Translations under genes and position numbers: made by a program
In this document: in pieces, positions 10,389 to 21,335 of the stretch
Layout of the letters: the number at the start of each line of letters is the position of its first letter
Numbering within the stretch: the first letter of the stretch is position 1
Notes under the pieces: model-generated
Seen by the model: the letters and a program-made list of their open reading frames with translations, nothing else
Told to the model about the DNA's origin: nothing
The model's database searches: none
Assembly (NCBI RefSeq): GCF_958450345.1
Contig: NC_088783.1
Coordinates: forward strand, 24,431,701-24,495,700
Length of the DNA: 64,000 nt
Direction: 5' to 3'
From: Calliphora vicina
Lineage: Eukaryota > Arthropoda > Insecta > Diptera > Calliphoridae

Positions 10389-13229
10389 TTTTTAGCATAA
10401 TTTAGTATGAGATGGAATAGATTTTTTGATATATCTTCTGCAAAGTTCAGGGAAATTAGGATCGCTGATTAGAAGCTTAATATTTATATGTATATAATAT
10501 TTATTTATTTTTATAGCCTTTATACCCACCAAGAGAAAAATTTCAACATATTTAAAAGTTTTTTTTGATTTACATACTTAAAAAATACTGCCGGCTATTT
10601 CAAAATTACTCTTAACATTACAACTCATTATGTGAAATTCAAATATAAATCCAATAATCTAAAACACAAATGTGAGAGCCTTTCAAACCATCTTCATTTT
10701 TAAATACCAATCTTTATTAAACGAGTTGTAAGTGCAAGTACGAAGCTGCTTCACATTTGCAGTAATTTTGCTTAAATTGTGAATTTTTTAAATTCAGAGT
10801 TGTAACATGTTGCATTTGGGGTTGCTTTAAAGCTTTTATTTTTACAACAAAATAAAAAAATAAAGCACGTGTAATTGTACAACACTTGGAAGTAATACGC
10901 AAGCGTTAGAAAATGTAAATAGAACAAGTTATAAGATGGAAGTAATTAGAAGCACCTAAAATGTGAAATAATAAAACAAAAGAAAAACTCAAACATAAAC
11001 ACAAAAAAATATACTTACAATATAAAAATAAAGCAAGTCTTTGTTGTTTACAAAATAATAAAAAAGACATAAATCTGCACAACAAACATGCAAAACAACA
11101 TCGAACCGCAAGTAAGAAAAAAGTATCTGGAAGATGTGGCTTCATAAGCAACACAAAATATATAAAAACTGTATAAACAAGACGTAGATATACAACACGC
11201 GACATTCAAACAGGTTACAAACCAACAAAATTTGCAAGCAACACAAAATAAACCCATAGATACAGCTAAAAGTTGGAAGCATATGTTTAATACAACAGAA
11301 AGTATCTCAAAGATATAAAACACATCGAACTCAAACAATCTACAACCAAATTATAATATACAGAAACTGCTACAAAAGCATTTTCACTGACGAACTCGAA
11401 CAAGTTGGCGGCCAACTCAAACTTGCGAATTCGAATGTTTGTTGGAAGGGGAAAATGCAATTTCGAAATTCATTCAAACAATTTGTTTGATTCATACATG
11501 TTGCAACATGTTGGCAATCAATTCTTCTAATAGATTTTTATCATTTTCCTCAAAATTATAAACATAAAGTTTGAAGGTCATTTAAAAAGATACCCAAAAA
11601 AACATACAACAAATTACAAATACTTACTCTGCCAACACTTGTATGAAAATAAAACAGACTGACTATTTTGGAAATACATAAAATAAGTGTGTACTTACAA
11701 CATGCATAGTCTGAAAATGTGTTGGTCAACAAAAAAAATGTTTCAATCCAAAAACGCCTACAACTCTCAACTTGTTCCTGCGAAAAACACAACATACCAC
11801 CATAAGCACGCAATGACATCGAGAAATCCCAAAAATATAGAAAAACAAGCACATATGTTAGACAAATTCTTCTTTTTTTTTGGTTTCTTCAATTTTAGGC
11901 GTCTCTAACAGTTGTACAAATAAAAACAAAAAAATAAAACTGTTTTATGCAATAGTTTTCAGTTCTTTTTTTACGGGAATAAAGCCAAACAAGGCGGTTT
12001 TCTATACCTGTTTTCTTCAAATTCATCAACTGAAATTTAGGACTGACACAAGCAAAACAAAATACTTACTTAATATGGTATAAAGACCTTAAGGCATTTC
12101 CCAAAATAAAAAAAAATATAAAAACTAAACTACCTGCTTGTCTTGATAGATGAAACTCTTGCTTAGAGATTGAAGTAAAAAGATACTCATTAAGCCGTAT
12201 TTGTTTTATTATATTGTATTGACAGTCAAATTCAAAGAATTGTTTATGTTAGTCTTTTTTACGTAAATTTTATACATAGTTTTTTGTTAATGTTTGGCAA
12301 TTTTTTTTGTTTAATATTGCAAATTTATGTAATAGCATTTTAAGTAGGATTTTAACAGGAATTTAGACTTTATTCTTATTTCACTAATTATCTAAAAACA
12401 ACAAAATAAAGCCTAAGGTGAGGATAAGGTAACATTATATTGTAGAATAGTATTTTAAAAGATATGTCGGCATAAATGTATTTTAATGTAAATTGCAAAC
12501 ATAATTCATAAACAGGACATTGGAAAATGTTTTTATAAGAAAAGGTTTTACATGTAAAGATTTTCTTAGAAAAGGGGTTGTTTTTTTACAAATTCTTTAA
12601 GGTAAGTTTCTTATAGAAATTTACATGTTAAGGAATTTACTTCCTCTTTTAGAGCTTAAATCTCTTGCATAAAATGTTGCTTATCATTTCGGTAAAATCT
12701 TTATTTAGCAATAAACATGCCCCATATACATACATATTTGAGTATATAGGAAAATGCGATAAAAGCCTGTTCAAAGTTTTTAAAGTCTCTTAAAATTTTA
12801 AATTATATAACAATTTATTCTTTAAATTATAATTTTTAGCGGTAATTCTTATAATATAAGCCAACAATGTTAATGTTGCGGTCAATTGCAAGATGGTAAG
12901 CTAATGGTAACAACATGGAAAATCTGATTCATGCAACTATGAGGTTTTTGCTGCCCATCCTATACAGTCGTTCATAAGGATTTCAGCATTTTTGGATATT
13001 TTGCTCCTAAGAGAACCGTGAAAAGCATAATATGTATAGCGAAGTAGAATATCTCTGCGAAATTACATTGAGTTCGAAAGTGATGAGGCGAAAAGTACTT
13101 GCTTTTTGTGTATTTTAAAATATTATTTTAGATTATTTTCCAAAAATTTTGCATTTATATCATTTTATTTTCAAAAATTTGCATTTACAATCTCTAGAGC
13201 GATAAAGCAAGACACATACACCTGACCGA
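10389..13229. other. Noncoding stretch with a cluster of minus-strand donor motifs
   Basis: No repeat family recognised. Between 11013 and 12069 four exact minus-strand GTAAGT motifs occur (read as ACTTAC at 11013, 11622, 11693 and 12064). The minus strand is T-rich and holds several overlapping open frames of 90-100 codons, but these are mutually overlapping and without motifs. A local palindrome CATGTTGCAACATG lies near 11498. Confidence 0.4.
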
Positions 13230-13300
13230 AAGAATTCGTATTGTCAGAGTTATATTTTATGTAGATCATTTTTGTATAAGATTTTAACCCTCTATCTCCT
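13230..13300 (+). repeat. Short dispersed repeat shared with 24735-24820
   Basis: The words GAATTC(G/T)TATTGTCAGAG, TTATAT, GATCATTTTTGT/GATAATTTTTGT and TTAACCCTCTATC occur in the same order and orientation at both sites. Too short to assign to a class. Confidence 0.55.
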
Positions 13301-13724
13301 CCGTTAGCAAGTTGTTTTGATTTTATTCAGAATTTTATAGCATTGTATCTAATTCAGCAATTTATGATTGAAATAAATACAGATTCTTACCAATTGAGCC
13401 AAACGTGTAATTTTAACCAATTATTGTTAACATTACACGTTAGACTCAAAATTTTTCCTTATTAACCTCAAGTAAAGAAACAGTGTATAAAAAAGAGTAT
13501 ACAAATATATTTAGACAAAGTTCAAAATTATGCATATGGAAATGAGTTATATTACAAAATTTGAATATATAATCGCGTTTAATGAATTTTCCTGATATGA
13601 GCCTTATATATAATTAGGAACCCATAGTCACAAAATCAAGCTGTATGATTTCTGTCTACTTGAAACTAATTTCTGTGTAATTTTTTATCGATATTAATGT
13701 GTATATGCGTTAATGCATTTCTGG

Positions 13725-14095
13725 ATTGTGGGACTTATATGAGAGCTATGACCTATTGTGATTCGATTTTCATAAAACATTTTTACGCGATGTCTATGTA
13801 TTTTAATCGAATTTCATCTTAACAATAATTTTATGAGTATTCTAGTTATTATCGCAAGTGGAACGTGATTACTAAGTATTTGAGGGCCAATTTTGTAGAA
13901 TTTCATTTAAACAACGCTATTACCAAGAGTGGACCATATGGACCGATATTTAAAAAGCTTTGCTGCGATTTTTATACATATATATTGAAATTTTTTGTTT
14001 TGAATTTCAACTTGATAACTATATTTTTAAGAAATTTATACATGTTTAGGCGATTTTCAGAAATGAAATACCACTTTTCTTTATTGACTATGTTG
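13725..14095 (+). repeat. Diverged relative of the REP-1 repeat
   Basis: Contains GGACTTATATGAGAGCTATGACC, echoing GGCCTTATATGGGAGC of REP-1, and then in REP-1 order a GGACCGATA word, ATACATATATATTGAAATTT and AGGCGATTTTCAGAAATG (compare GTGATTTTCGGAAGCG). It is either an old copy or a sister family. Confidence 0.4.
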
Positions 14096-14151
14096 TAGTC
14101 GGCGTTGAGCTTATCAACTTTACTGAACACAACTTTGCGGTATTCGGACAT
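13972..14151 (-). CDS. 59-codon open frame with coding-like first 20 codons
   Basis: ATG at 14151 in the context GACTAAATGTCC opens 59 codons. The first 21 residues are MSEYRKVVFSKVDKLNADYN plus I and use TAC, CGC, GTG, TTC, CTC, AAC, GCC and GAC codons, unusually C-ending for this AT-rich region. From about residue 22 the frame runs into REP-1-like sequence and looks like chance translation (VNKEKWYF...). No donor with GT sits at the composition change. It could be a captured gene fragment at a repeat edge, a short exon, or chance. I recognise no family. Confidence 0.2.
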   Translation of the reverse strand: MSEYRKVVFSKVDKLNADYNIVNKEKWYFISENRLNMYKFLKNIVIKLKFKTKNFNIYV

Positions 14152-14455
14152 TTAGTCAAAATACATGAAAAAGGCAAAAAAAATAAAACATTTTCCTATA
14201 CGATACATACTAATTTCAAATCGATATATCTCGATTCGTAGACCTAACCCAACGAAAAGCCGGGAATCGTATAACTTTTTTTACCAATCTAATATTTCCT
14301 GGTGGACATAACCCCCGCCAATCACTGACCCTACTATTTGTAGCATAGTGTTATTAGATTTAATAAATGTATAAATGTATATTTTTTATGAAAAAACATA
14401 TAATTTAGTTTTATTTGTTTAGAATTTTTTCATGTAGTAAATGCAAAATTTTTGG

Positions 14456-14690
14456 AAAATAATCTAAAATAATCAAAAGTAATCTTTGAAAATAGTCGGA
14501 TTATTTTTTGATTACTTTTGATTATTTTTGATTATTTTCTCGTAATCGCAAGTAATCTTGATTATTTTTTGATTATTTGTAATCGTAATCAATTAGTAAT
14601 CAGAAATTGTTCTGAACAGAATTATATAATCAATTAAATTATTTTTAAAAAGTAATCTAATTGATTACTAATCGTAATCAAAATTAACAG
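14456..14690. repeat. TAATC/GATTA-dense low-complexity block
   Basis: About twenty TAATC or GATTA words on both strands, with an inverted pair TAATCGTAATCAATTAG against CTAATTGATTACTAATCG. Abuts a truncated mariner 3' end. No coding frame. Confidence 0.6.
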
Positions 14691-14694
14691 CTAT

Positions 14695-14952
14695 GGTCCA
14701 GACCTTGCCCCGTCAGACTACTATTTATTTCGATCGATGCAGAGCGCTCTCTTCAGAACAGAGTGTCCGAAATGGGCTTGATTCGCTCTTAGTCTCAAAA
14801 GACGAGCTGTTCTTTTGGCTCGGAATACATATGCTGCAGAAAGATGGAAAAAGATCCTAGCTAACAATTGGCAATACTTACAATAAATTTATATTGTACA
14901 AATGTTGCAAAATAAAATCTAAAAATTTATAAAAATCCCGCATTTAAAAATG
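14695..14952 (+). mobile_element. Mariner family A, 3' fragment (copy 1)
   Basis: Translates in broken frames to the transposase C-terminus: a YGPDLAPSDYY-like motif carrying the third catalytic aspartate, FRSMQ, then DELFFWLGIHM and RWKKI. The terminal ATAAAAATCCCGCATTT is one end of the family's inverted repeat. The 5' two thirds are missing, replaced by the TAATC-rich block. Confidence 0.85.
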
Positions 14953-15338
14953 GACAAATTTATTATCTCTACATTTTGCAGAGACATGACTGCTGCATTG
15001 CGAATTCATATTTTGAAGCTGGATTTGTGTTCAGTTTAAAACATTATCTTTTCTCGCTTACGATTGATCGTCTATTCCTTTATACTACAGTATCTAAGAA
15101 GCGCCATATCAGAAGTGCAATGTTATACTGGGATACTTCAAATTAAATTTAAGAACTTCATGCATAGGATTCACAAAAAATTATTAAGTTATACTGTTAT
15201 TCTTAAAAATGTTCAATACATTTCGTTCTGCTGAAAAAAACTTAATTGTGCAAGAATAATTAAAAAATAAAAAAGATACATTAAAATTGAAATGACTCAA
15301 ACAAAAATCATTTATCATTTTAAATAAAAAGGATTCTT

Positions 15339-15363
15339 TTTATTTAATACTACCAGATTTATT
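15339..15363 (-). terminator. Two poly(A) signals after the terminal exon
   Basis: AATAAA occurs twice on the minus strand (15363-15358 and 15344-15339), 175-200 nt downstream of the stop codon at 15540-15538. This is a normal 3' UTR length for a fly transcript, but AATAAA is also frequent by chance in AT-rich DNA. Confidence 0.45.
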
Positions 15364-15537
15364 AGTTCTATCCACCCAAAGATATAAAATTGGCTTCATT
15401 TCCTACTATTACAAAAAAAAAAACAAAGCTAATTAGTCATACACAAACAACATCCTATAGATATTTCCTGTTTTAACGCGATTCCCAAATTTCTTTTCTC
15501 TTCCACTTTTTATCACATTTGCAGCGTAACAAATTGA

Positions 15538-15658
15538 TTAGGCAAGTTTCTCTAACGCTGCTAACAACTGTTCTAAGGAAAAATCATTTGCGAAATAGAC
15601 ATGTTCGGTGAACGCTTTTGCAGCATAAATATCCCTCTCAAATTTGTCGAAATATGCG
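15538..15658 (-). CDS. Terminal coding exon of an unidentified gene
   Basis: A splice acceptor GTCACAG|C at 15659, with a branch-like TCTAATT about 20 nt upstream, opens a 121-nt exon: one base completing a codon, 39 codons and TAA. The peptide runs AYFDKFERDIYAAKAFTEHV, then YFANDFSLEQLLAALEKLA. A stop codon lies in frame just upstream of the acceptor, which fits an exon edge. Amino-acid content is typical of a folded helical C-terminus, and codons (TTC, GAC, GCG, ACC, CAG, GCC) are GC-rich against the background. The preceding exon must end in phase 2; the 37-nt exon at 55136-55172 does so, and its GG joins this exon's C to make glycine. The protein is not recognised; no membrane segment or catalytic motif is visible. 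Confidence 0.6.
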
Positions 15659-16716
15659 CTGTGACAAATTTAAATTAGACTTCTAATAATGTGAAATGTA
15701 TGGAAATAAATTGTTTTGGGTAAATTGTAGCTAATATTTTGTAAGATTAATATTCACCAACAAAAGAGAGAGAAATAAAATCGTTTAAAAAAATTTAACT
15801 ACAGCACGAGCAAACTCACAATAACACATTCTTTGCTGCGTTTCAGTTTTGGGCATACGAGTGAGTGAGTATAAAATAAAGCACGCTTGCCATCCAGCCG
15901 TAACAAATGTAAACGGTTTAAGTTAGAAACGTACGCACAAAGATTTAAACGAATGTTCTGATATGTGTAACGAATTTTATACGTGTGTAGCCTTCAATTG
16001 AACTAACTCACTGTCTGTCGGTTTGTCTGGATCTAAACACACTACATACATATATGCCGGTTTGGCTAGATGACTGACAGTAACCCAACCAAGGTTTCTT
16101 GTTTGTGCGTTACAACAAGCTGTATAAGCTGTGATTTGGAACTTATGATTGTATTAGCAATAACATTTTTGTGATATGTGATGCAGGCGATTTAAATTGA
16201 TTTTAAGGTGTTTCTATAAACCTTAAGAAATTCATACAAAAATTCAAATTTTAATGGGAGGGAAAAAGTCATCAATTTATGTATTAAATACTAAAGAAAT
16301 CTTTTTTGTTTTTATATTTAAATGACTGCTATTAACTTCTAGAGATAACTTTTAACTCGTACCTGAGCAATAGGGGCAGAGGCAAACAGAGCACATACGC
16401 TGATGGTTGATTTTCATTTCACAGAGGCATTTTTTTCTTATTTTTGAAACATTACATTAATTCAAAATGGATTATGAAGCAGAATTAAGTTTTTAACGTG
16501 TATTTAAAATTATAATACAACAACGAAAAACAAACAAACAGCAGCAACAAAATAAATAGCTATGTATATGATGAAAATCAAAAATTTTGGAGAATGGTAG
16601 AAATTCAATTCCGTCAGATGGGTTAAGTTAAGTTTTTTAAATAATTTTTTAATTTAAAAGATATTGTAATTTGCAACAGTCTAATGTATATCTTGTTGAT
16701 GCCTGATCATCAGGAA
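15659..16716 (-). other. Probable intron sequence
   Basis: Reading minus, this is upstream of the terminal exon. It is unique-looking noncoding sequence with short GAGT and TGTCTG words near 15860 and 16010. No further exon was recognised. Confidence 0.4.
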
Positions 16717-16720
16717 TATA

Positions 16721-17430
16721 TTGGGTGTATACCTTAAACATGCGGGATTTATCATAAATGGCGTATCTTTTGAATGCGGTTCTTGCATTACTCCATGAAG
16801 ATTGTTATCAAACTCTACAAGACCTTGCTAAATCAGTTGGAGCTGCTCAAGCAGCAATTTCAAAATGCTTGTGTGCATCAGGATTCTTCCAAAAGCAGAA
16901 AAATTGGGTACCATACGAATTGAAGCCGAGAGATCTTAAAAGACGATTTCGCATGTCTGACATGATGTTTGAAAGCTATACAAGAAAATAATTTTTGCAC
17001 CGAATCACTACTTACGATGAAAAATGGATCCATTACAATAACCCGAAGCGTAAGAGATCGTACGTGAAGCAAATACCCATGTCGCTAAGGTATTTGGTGA
17101 GAGCAAACGGTTCCCATCTATTATGAGCTGCCGAAATCTGACCAGACCATCACCTGGAAACTGTACCGAACGCAACTGATTCGTTTGAAGTGAGAATTTG
17201 CCGAAAATGTAAAAATCCATCATGACTACGCTCGGCTACATGTAGCAATACCTGTTAAAAACTATTTAGAATGAAGTGGTTGGTAAGTTTTGCCTCATCC
17301 TCCTTATAGTTCAGACCTTGCCCAGTCAGAATACTATATGTTTCTATCAATGGAAAATGCTCTCTCTGGGATACGCTTCAATTTGGAACAGAGTATCCCA
17401 TACTGGCTGGATTCGATCTTGGTCTCAATA
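16721..17430 (+). mobile_element. Mariner family A, internally deleted and 3'-truncated (copy 2)
   Basis: Starts with the terminal repeat TTGGGTGTATACC (TA just before it) and CATGCGGGATTT. The first about 60 codons are deleted: the 5' leader word GAATGCGGTTCTTGCATTA runs straight into CTCCATGAAGATTGTTATCA. The frame then gives the helix-turn-helix region (LAKSVGAAQAAISKCL), NWVPYELKPRDLKRRF, the first catalytic block TYDEKWIHYN, and decayed RPSPG and YDYARLHVAIPVKNYLE parts. It stops at GGTCTCAATAG where a REP-1 copy is inserted; the terminal part of the gene is not found beyond it. Confidence 0.85.
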
Positions 17431-17432
17431 GA

Positions 17433-17904
17433 AAACAAGTAAGAAAGTATGGTCGGTCAAGCCCGACCATATAATACCCTTCACCAAGTAAATGAGTAAA
17501 AATATTTTTCTTTTAAAATTTCAATAATTTATATTCGTGAGTGATTTTTGGGAAGTGGGCCTTATATGGGAGCTATGACCAATTATGGACCGATCGCCAT
17601 AAAATTAGGTCGTGTGCTTTATGTCTATATGGAAGTTATTTATGTTGAATTTTGTGTATATTCCAACATTTTTAAGTGATTTAAGCACGTTAAAGTGATT
17701 TTCGGAAGCGGGTCCTGTACTCTGCGCACAAGGTTTACATGGACAGCCAACCAGCCAGCCAGACGGACGAACATCGTTTAATCGACTCAGATTCTAAGTC
17801 GATCGGTATACTTTAAGGTGGGTGTTAGACCAATATTTTTGGGCGTTACACACATCTGCACAAACGCATTATACCCTCCCCACTATGGTTGTGTAGTGTA
17901 TAAT
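17433..17904 (+). repeat. REP-1 dispersed repeat, inserted in mariner (copy A)
   Basis: Begins AAACAAGTAAGAAAGTATGG with the hairpin GGTCGGTCAAGCCCGACC, includes TAATTATGGACCGATCGCC, ATCGTTTAATCGACTCAGA and GGGCGTTACA, and ends CCCCACTATGGTTGTGTAGT. Noncoding. Insertion inside mariner copy 2 shows it moved later than that mariner. Shorter than the 726-bp copy at 20491-21216 because a middle section is missing. Confidence 0.85.
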
Positions 17905-18220
17905 AACATCTCCAAGTTTAAAAAAATTCAAAAGGCAAAAGTTTAATGCAAAAGTTGAAAATTTTATTTTTGAAAATTTTCAACTTTCAACCAGCATAAC
18001 TTTATTAACACGAACAGTTTTAGCATGCCTGAGAATCTGCGTATTCAACTACAAAATGGCGTTCGCAAATATTTTGAAAAATTTTTTTCAGAAAAATTCT
18101 AAAAATTTTTTGATTTTCCTCATATTTATATAATGATGATCAACCAACTCGAACCGTGATTCAGGGCGAATGGTGCTGATAGTGCAGCTAGCATGATGCT
18201 TTTAGTAGTGGTAGGTGTAT
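17905..18220. other. Noncoding stretch
   Basis: Contains a palindromic GAAAATTTTATTTTTGAAAATTTTC segment near 17958-17983 and AAAAATTTTTTT runs. No continuation of the interrupted mariner is seen. Confidence 0.45.
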
Positions 18221-18221
18221 C

Positions 18222-18254
18222 TATGTATGTGTGAGTGAGTGAGTGAGTGTGTAC
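18222..18254. repeat. (GTGA)n microsatellite
   Basis: Four to five GTGA units following GTATGTGT. Confidence 0.8.
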
Positions 18255-18359
18255 CTGTCAGTGGTAGAGGCAGAATGTTGAGCTTCCATTATGATTGTGC
18301 TATTGTAAGCAATATTTCTCACTCTAGGTGGCATGATTAATCTGTATTCCCATATATTT

Positions 18360-18424
18360 AAACAGCAACAACAACAATGACAACAACAACTACAATAGTA
18401 GCAGCACCACCAACCAACAACAAA
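18360..18424. repeat. (CAA)n-rich simple sequence
   Basis: CAACAACAACAATGACAACA and further CAA and CAC units; low complexity, noncoding. Confidence 0.6.
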
Positions 18425-18959
18425 ATGATTTAACGTTGATTCCACTATATATTATAAATATGACCACAGTAGAGGGATTTGGTTTGGAATTTTTTTTGCT
18501 GCCCGTTATGGATGTTCTTCTGTGTTGCACAGTCATTCATAACTGTATTTTGTTGGTTAAAAAGGTATATCTGCATATTTTTTCTGTTGTTTTTTTCTGT
18601 ATTTTTAGCCAATATCGGTAATTAAAAACATACCACTAGTGAACATCACCACGCACTTTACGCTTTAAATCCTATTAACTGGAAATTTATATCCCTGTTC
18701 AAATAACAACAGAACATTAAAAATCACAACATTTCCAACATTATCAAATACTCTTCACTATTTACGGGGGAAAAATAATAATTTGTAAATTTATGTACTA
18801 GTTTTTTAAGTAGTAATGTTACCAACTAAATAATTCGGGTGAAGTGAAATAAACAAATAAAGAAATAAAGGCGATAAATTCTAATGTTTTTATATTTACT
18901 AAAAAGTTCTAAAGTTTGTTATTTAAATCATGGGATTTTATAATTCCGTTTGTAAATTC

Positions 18960-19125
18960 TGCAATATTCACATGCGACCCTATAAAGTAAACATATTCAT
19001 AATCCTTATAGATATTAAAGTTGATATAATGATGTTCATTTATCCGTCAGTCCGTATGCTAATTGAAACCAAATTTCCGAATGCCCCAGTGCACAATTTC
19101 GAAGGACTGAGTTTTAAAAGTGGAT
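18960..19125 (+). repeat. REP-2 dispersed repeat fragment
   Basis: Has the family word order GCGACCCTATAAAGTAAACA, AATCCTTATAGATATTAAAG, TCCGTCAGTCCGTATG and AATTGAAACCAAATTTCC. The family is better preserved at 36035-36510. Noncoding. Confidence 0.6.
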
Positions 19126-19249
19126 TAAATTTCCTAATATTTTCAATTCCATTAATATTTTGATACAAATTTCAGTTTTAGAAATTCAATAAATATGTAA
19201 TATGTAATAAAATCATTATTCTAAATAAAAAAAAACTTGTCAAAAGTTC

Positions 19250-20040
19250 AAAGAAAATCCCGCAATTCCTAAAAATTGTAGCGATATTCCCAAAAATTTT
19301 ATTTTTTACAATTTTGCCCATAGGGTCCACATTTCGTTCGGGGCTGGGAAAATACTTTGGGGATATCATCAAGATTTCGAAATCTGCTTTCCGTTTTCTG
19401 ACTACAGCTTTGGAATTTTACAACATGTGGCCCAAAGTTGAAATTTTGATAAAAAAAATACGTCAAATTTAGAAGGGCGTAGTTGCGAGATATTCGTAAA
19501 ATAGGACATGTTTATTATTCCAAAGTCTTCCCCGTAAAGATATCTTACAGAAAAGCATAAAATTGTTATATGTTCTTAAAAACAGCAAAAATCTACTATT
19601 TTTTGATTGAATATCGTTTATTTTTGGATCCATAATTGATGTTGCTGAAATCTTTTATATATTAATTGTAATTTAGTTGTCTAACTAACAAAAATTTCGA
19701 GACCATTCGGTCCAAAAATTTCGCACTATATTTTTCAAATGCCTATAACAAATAAATAGCACACGCTTTCCAAAAATATAAAAATATTTGAAATCGAATG
19801 GGAAACAAAAAAATGGCACCTGTTTAAAAATGTTACATGTCGAAGGTACCCTACTTTCAGCCCACATAGCTCAGCCCCTGCACCATTTTTAAAGTCCATT
19901 TTTATAACTCAAACTCGAATACTCCTTGGCTACGTGCACGTCCCGTTTTATCCCGATCTGATCAGCAGTTTAGAAATGCCAGATTTATTACCGAAAAATT
20001 TTAATTCTGCCCCACTGTGCAATTTTAATATATCAGATGT
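19250..20040 (-). repeat. REP-3 dispersed repeat (copy 1)
   Basis: Matches 39790-40645 in inverse orientation through many ordered blocks: ATCCCGCAATTCCTAAAAAT, CCACATTTCGTTCGGGGCTG, GGAATTTTACAACATGTGGC, GGGCGTAGTTGCGAG, TTTTTGGATCCATAATTG, CAAAAAAATGGCACCTG, GGTACCCTACTTTCAGCC. The tail GAAATGCCAGATTTATTACC and GCCCCACTGTGCAATTT is shared with 29480-29530. About 0.8 kb, without a conserved frame; the class is unknown. Confidence 0.75.
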
Positions 20041-20094
20041 CAAAATAAAAATCGCAAACTGCGTAGCGTTTTGCTTGTCTGCATACATTTCCTT

Positions 20095-20165
20095 AGTCAG
20101 TGGTGGGAATCGAACCTGCAACCCTCAGATTGATAGACCAGGCCACTATCGTATAGTCTATTGCG
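20095..20165 (-). mobile_element. tRNA-derived SINE-like sequence with a perfect B box
   Basis: On the minus strand ATAGTGGCCTGGT resembles an RNA polymerase III A box, and about 30 bases later GGTTCGATTCC is a perfect B box, in the frame GGGTTGCAGGTTCGATTCCC. No cloverleaf with full arms can be drawn, so it is a SINE head or tRNA relic rather than a functional tRNA. A related segment lies at 38085-38140. Confidence 0.55.
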
Positions 20166-20227
20166 GTATGAGAATTTTTGTATTGGAAATCAATAACGTC
20201 TACTTCGATTTTTTGCCCTTCACTATT

Positions 20228-20470
20228 AATGGTACCATTCCGATTGAAAGTTCTATAATTCAAACATGCGACCCCATAAATTACATATATATTCTAGATA
20301 CGTTGATTTATCTATGTCCGTATTTTAATTGAAATCAACTTTCGGAAGGCTTCAGATATTTTACGGGCCGCTGACTATGTTGAATATATCATATATGTAC
20401 ATTAGAAAATTACGCTATTGGAAATAAGCAAAGTCTGTCTATAAATGCCTGAAATATGAGCACGACTACC
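20228..20470 (+). repeat. REP-2 dispersed repeat fragment
   Basis: Contains CATGCGACCCCATAAATTAC, ATATATTCTAGATACG, TTATCTATGTCCGTATTTTA, AATTGAAATCAACTTTCGGA and GGCTTCAGATATTTTACGGG in the order of the family. Truncated directly before a REP-1 copy. Confidence 0.6.
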
Positions 20471-20490
20471 TCGAGTTTTTACATTCCATC

Positions 20491-21216
20491 TATAATTATA
20501 CCCTACACCACCATAGTGGGGAGGGTATTATGCGTTTGTGCAGATGTTTGTAACGCCCAAAAAAATTAGTCTAACACCCAGTATACCGATCGACTTAGAA
20601 TCACTTTCTGAGTCGATTAAACGATGTCCGTCCATCCGTCTGGTTGGCTGGCTGTCCATGTAAACCTTGTGCGTAGAGTACAGGTCGCAATTTTGAAGAT
20701 ATTTCGATCAAATTTGATACATATTACTTTTTCGGCCCAAGTACCAAGCCTATTGAAACTGGCTGAAATCGGTCCATTATTTGACCTAGCCCCCATACAA
20801 ATGTCCTTCCGAAATTGGACTTTATCGGTCATAAATGTTTAATTTATAAATGTATCTCCACAAATTGCACTCCAAATAAGTTTTATATAAACTAAATTCA
20901 TGTCACCAAATTTTGTTACGATCGGTCCATAATTAGTCATAGCTCCCGTATAGACCCGCTTCCGAAAATCACTTTAACGTGCATAAATCGCTTAAAAATG
21001 CTAGTATACTCACAAAATTCAACATAGTAAAGTTTAATATATACATAAATAACACGATCTAATTTCATGGTGATCGGTCCATAATTGGTCATAGCCCCCA
21101 TATAAGGCCCACTTCCGAAAATCACTCACGAAAATAAAGAATTGATATTTTAAAAGAAAAATGATTTTGCTCTTTTACTTAGTGTAGGGTATTGACCGAC
21201 CATACTTTCTTACTTG
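20491..21216 (-). repeat. REP-1 dispersed repeat, full-length copy (copy B)
   Basis: The best REP-1 copy, 726 bases. Left end TATAATTATACCCTACACCA; interior CACTTTCTGAGTCGATTAAA, two inverted GGTCCATAATT(A/G)GTCATAG modules, and CACTTCCGAAAATCACTC; right end TTGACCGACCATACTTTC then TTACTTG. No open frame spans it. The right end, a hairpin followed by nine bases and CTTG, resembles a Helitron 3' end; the left end follows TC (20489-20490). The class remains inference. Confidence 0.85.
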
Positions 21217-21284
21217 TTTTCATTTACGAAAATTAGTTTTCACCAAATTTCTGCAATTTTTGTTTACCAAAATTATTTTCAAAG

Positions 21285-21335
21285 TTGGGAACATCGACAC
21301 CTTATTTTTCCTGCATTCAAACGGGTCCACCCTAG
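21285..21335 (-). mobile_element. Truncated copy of the CTAGGGTGGACCC element
   Basis: Carries ATCGACACCTTATTTTTC and ends GGGTCCACCCTAG, the terminal repeat of the element at 22498-22785. Confidence 0.6.

Noticed and set aside
10906..11338. Overlapping 99- and 96-codon minus-strand frames rich in F, L and C
   Set aside because: T-rich strand composition keeps stop codons rare; the two frames overlap each other and show no conserved motif.
19934..20332. 132-codon plus-strand frame
   Set aside because: Runs through the end of REP-3, the antisense of the SINE-like sequence and a REP-2 fragment; it is a chance fusion.
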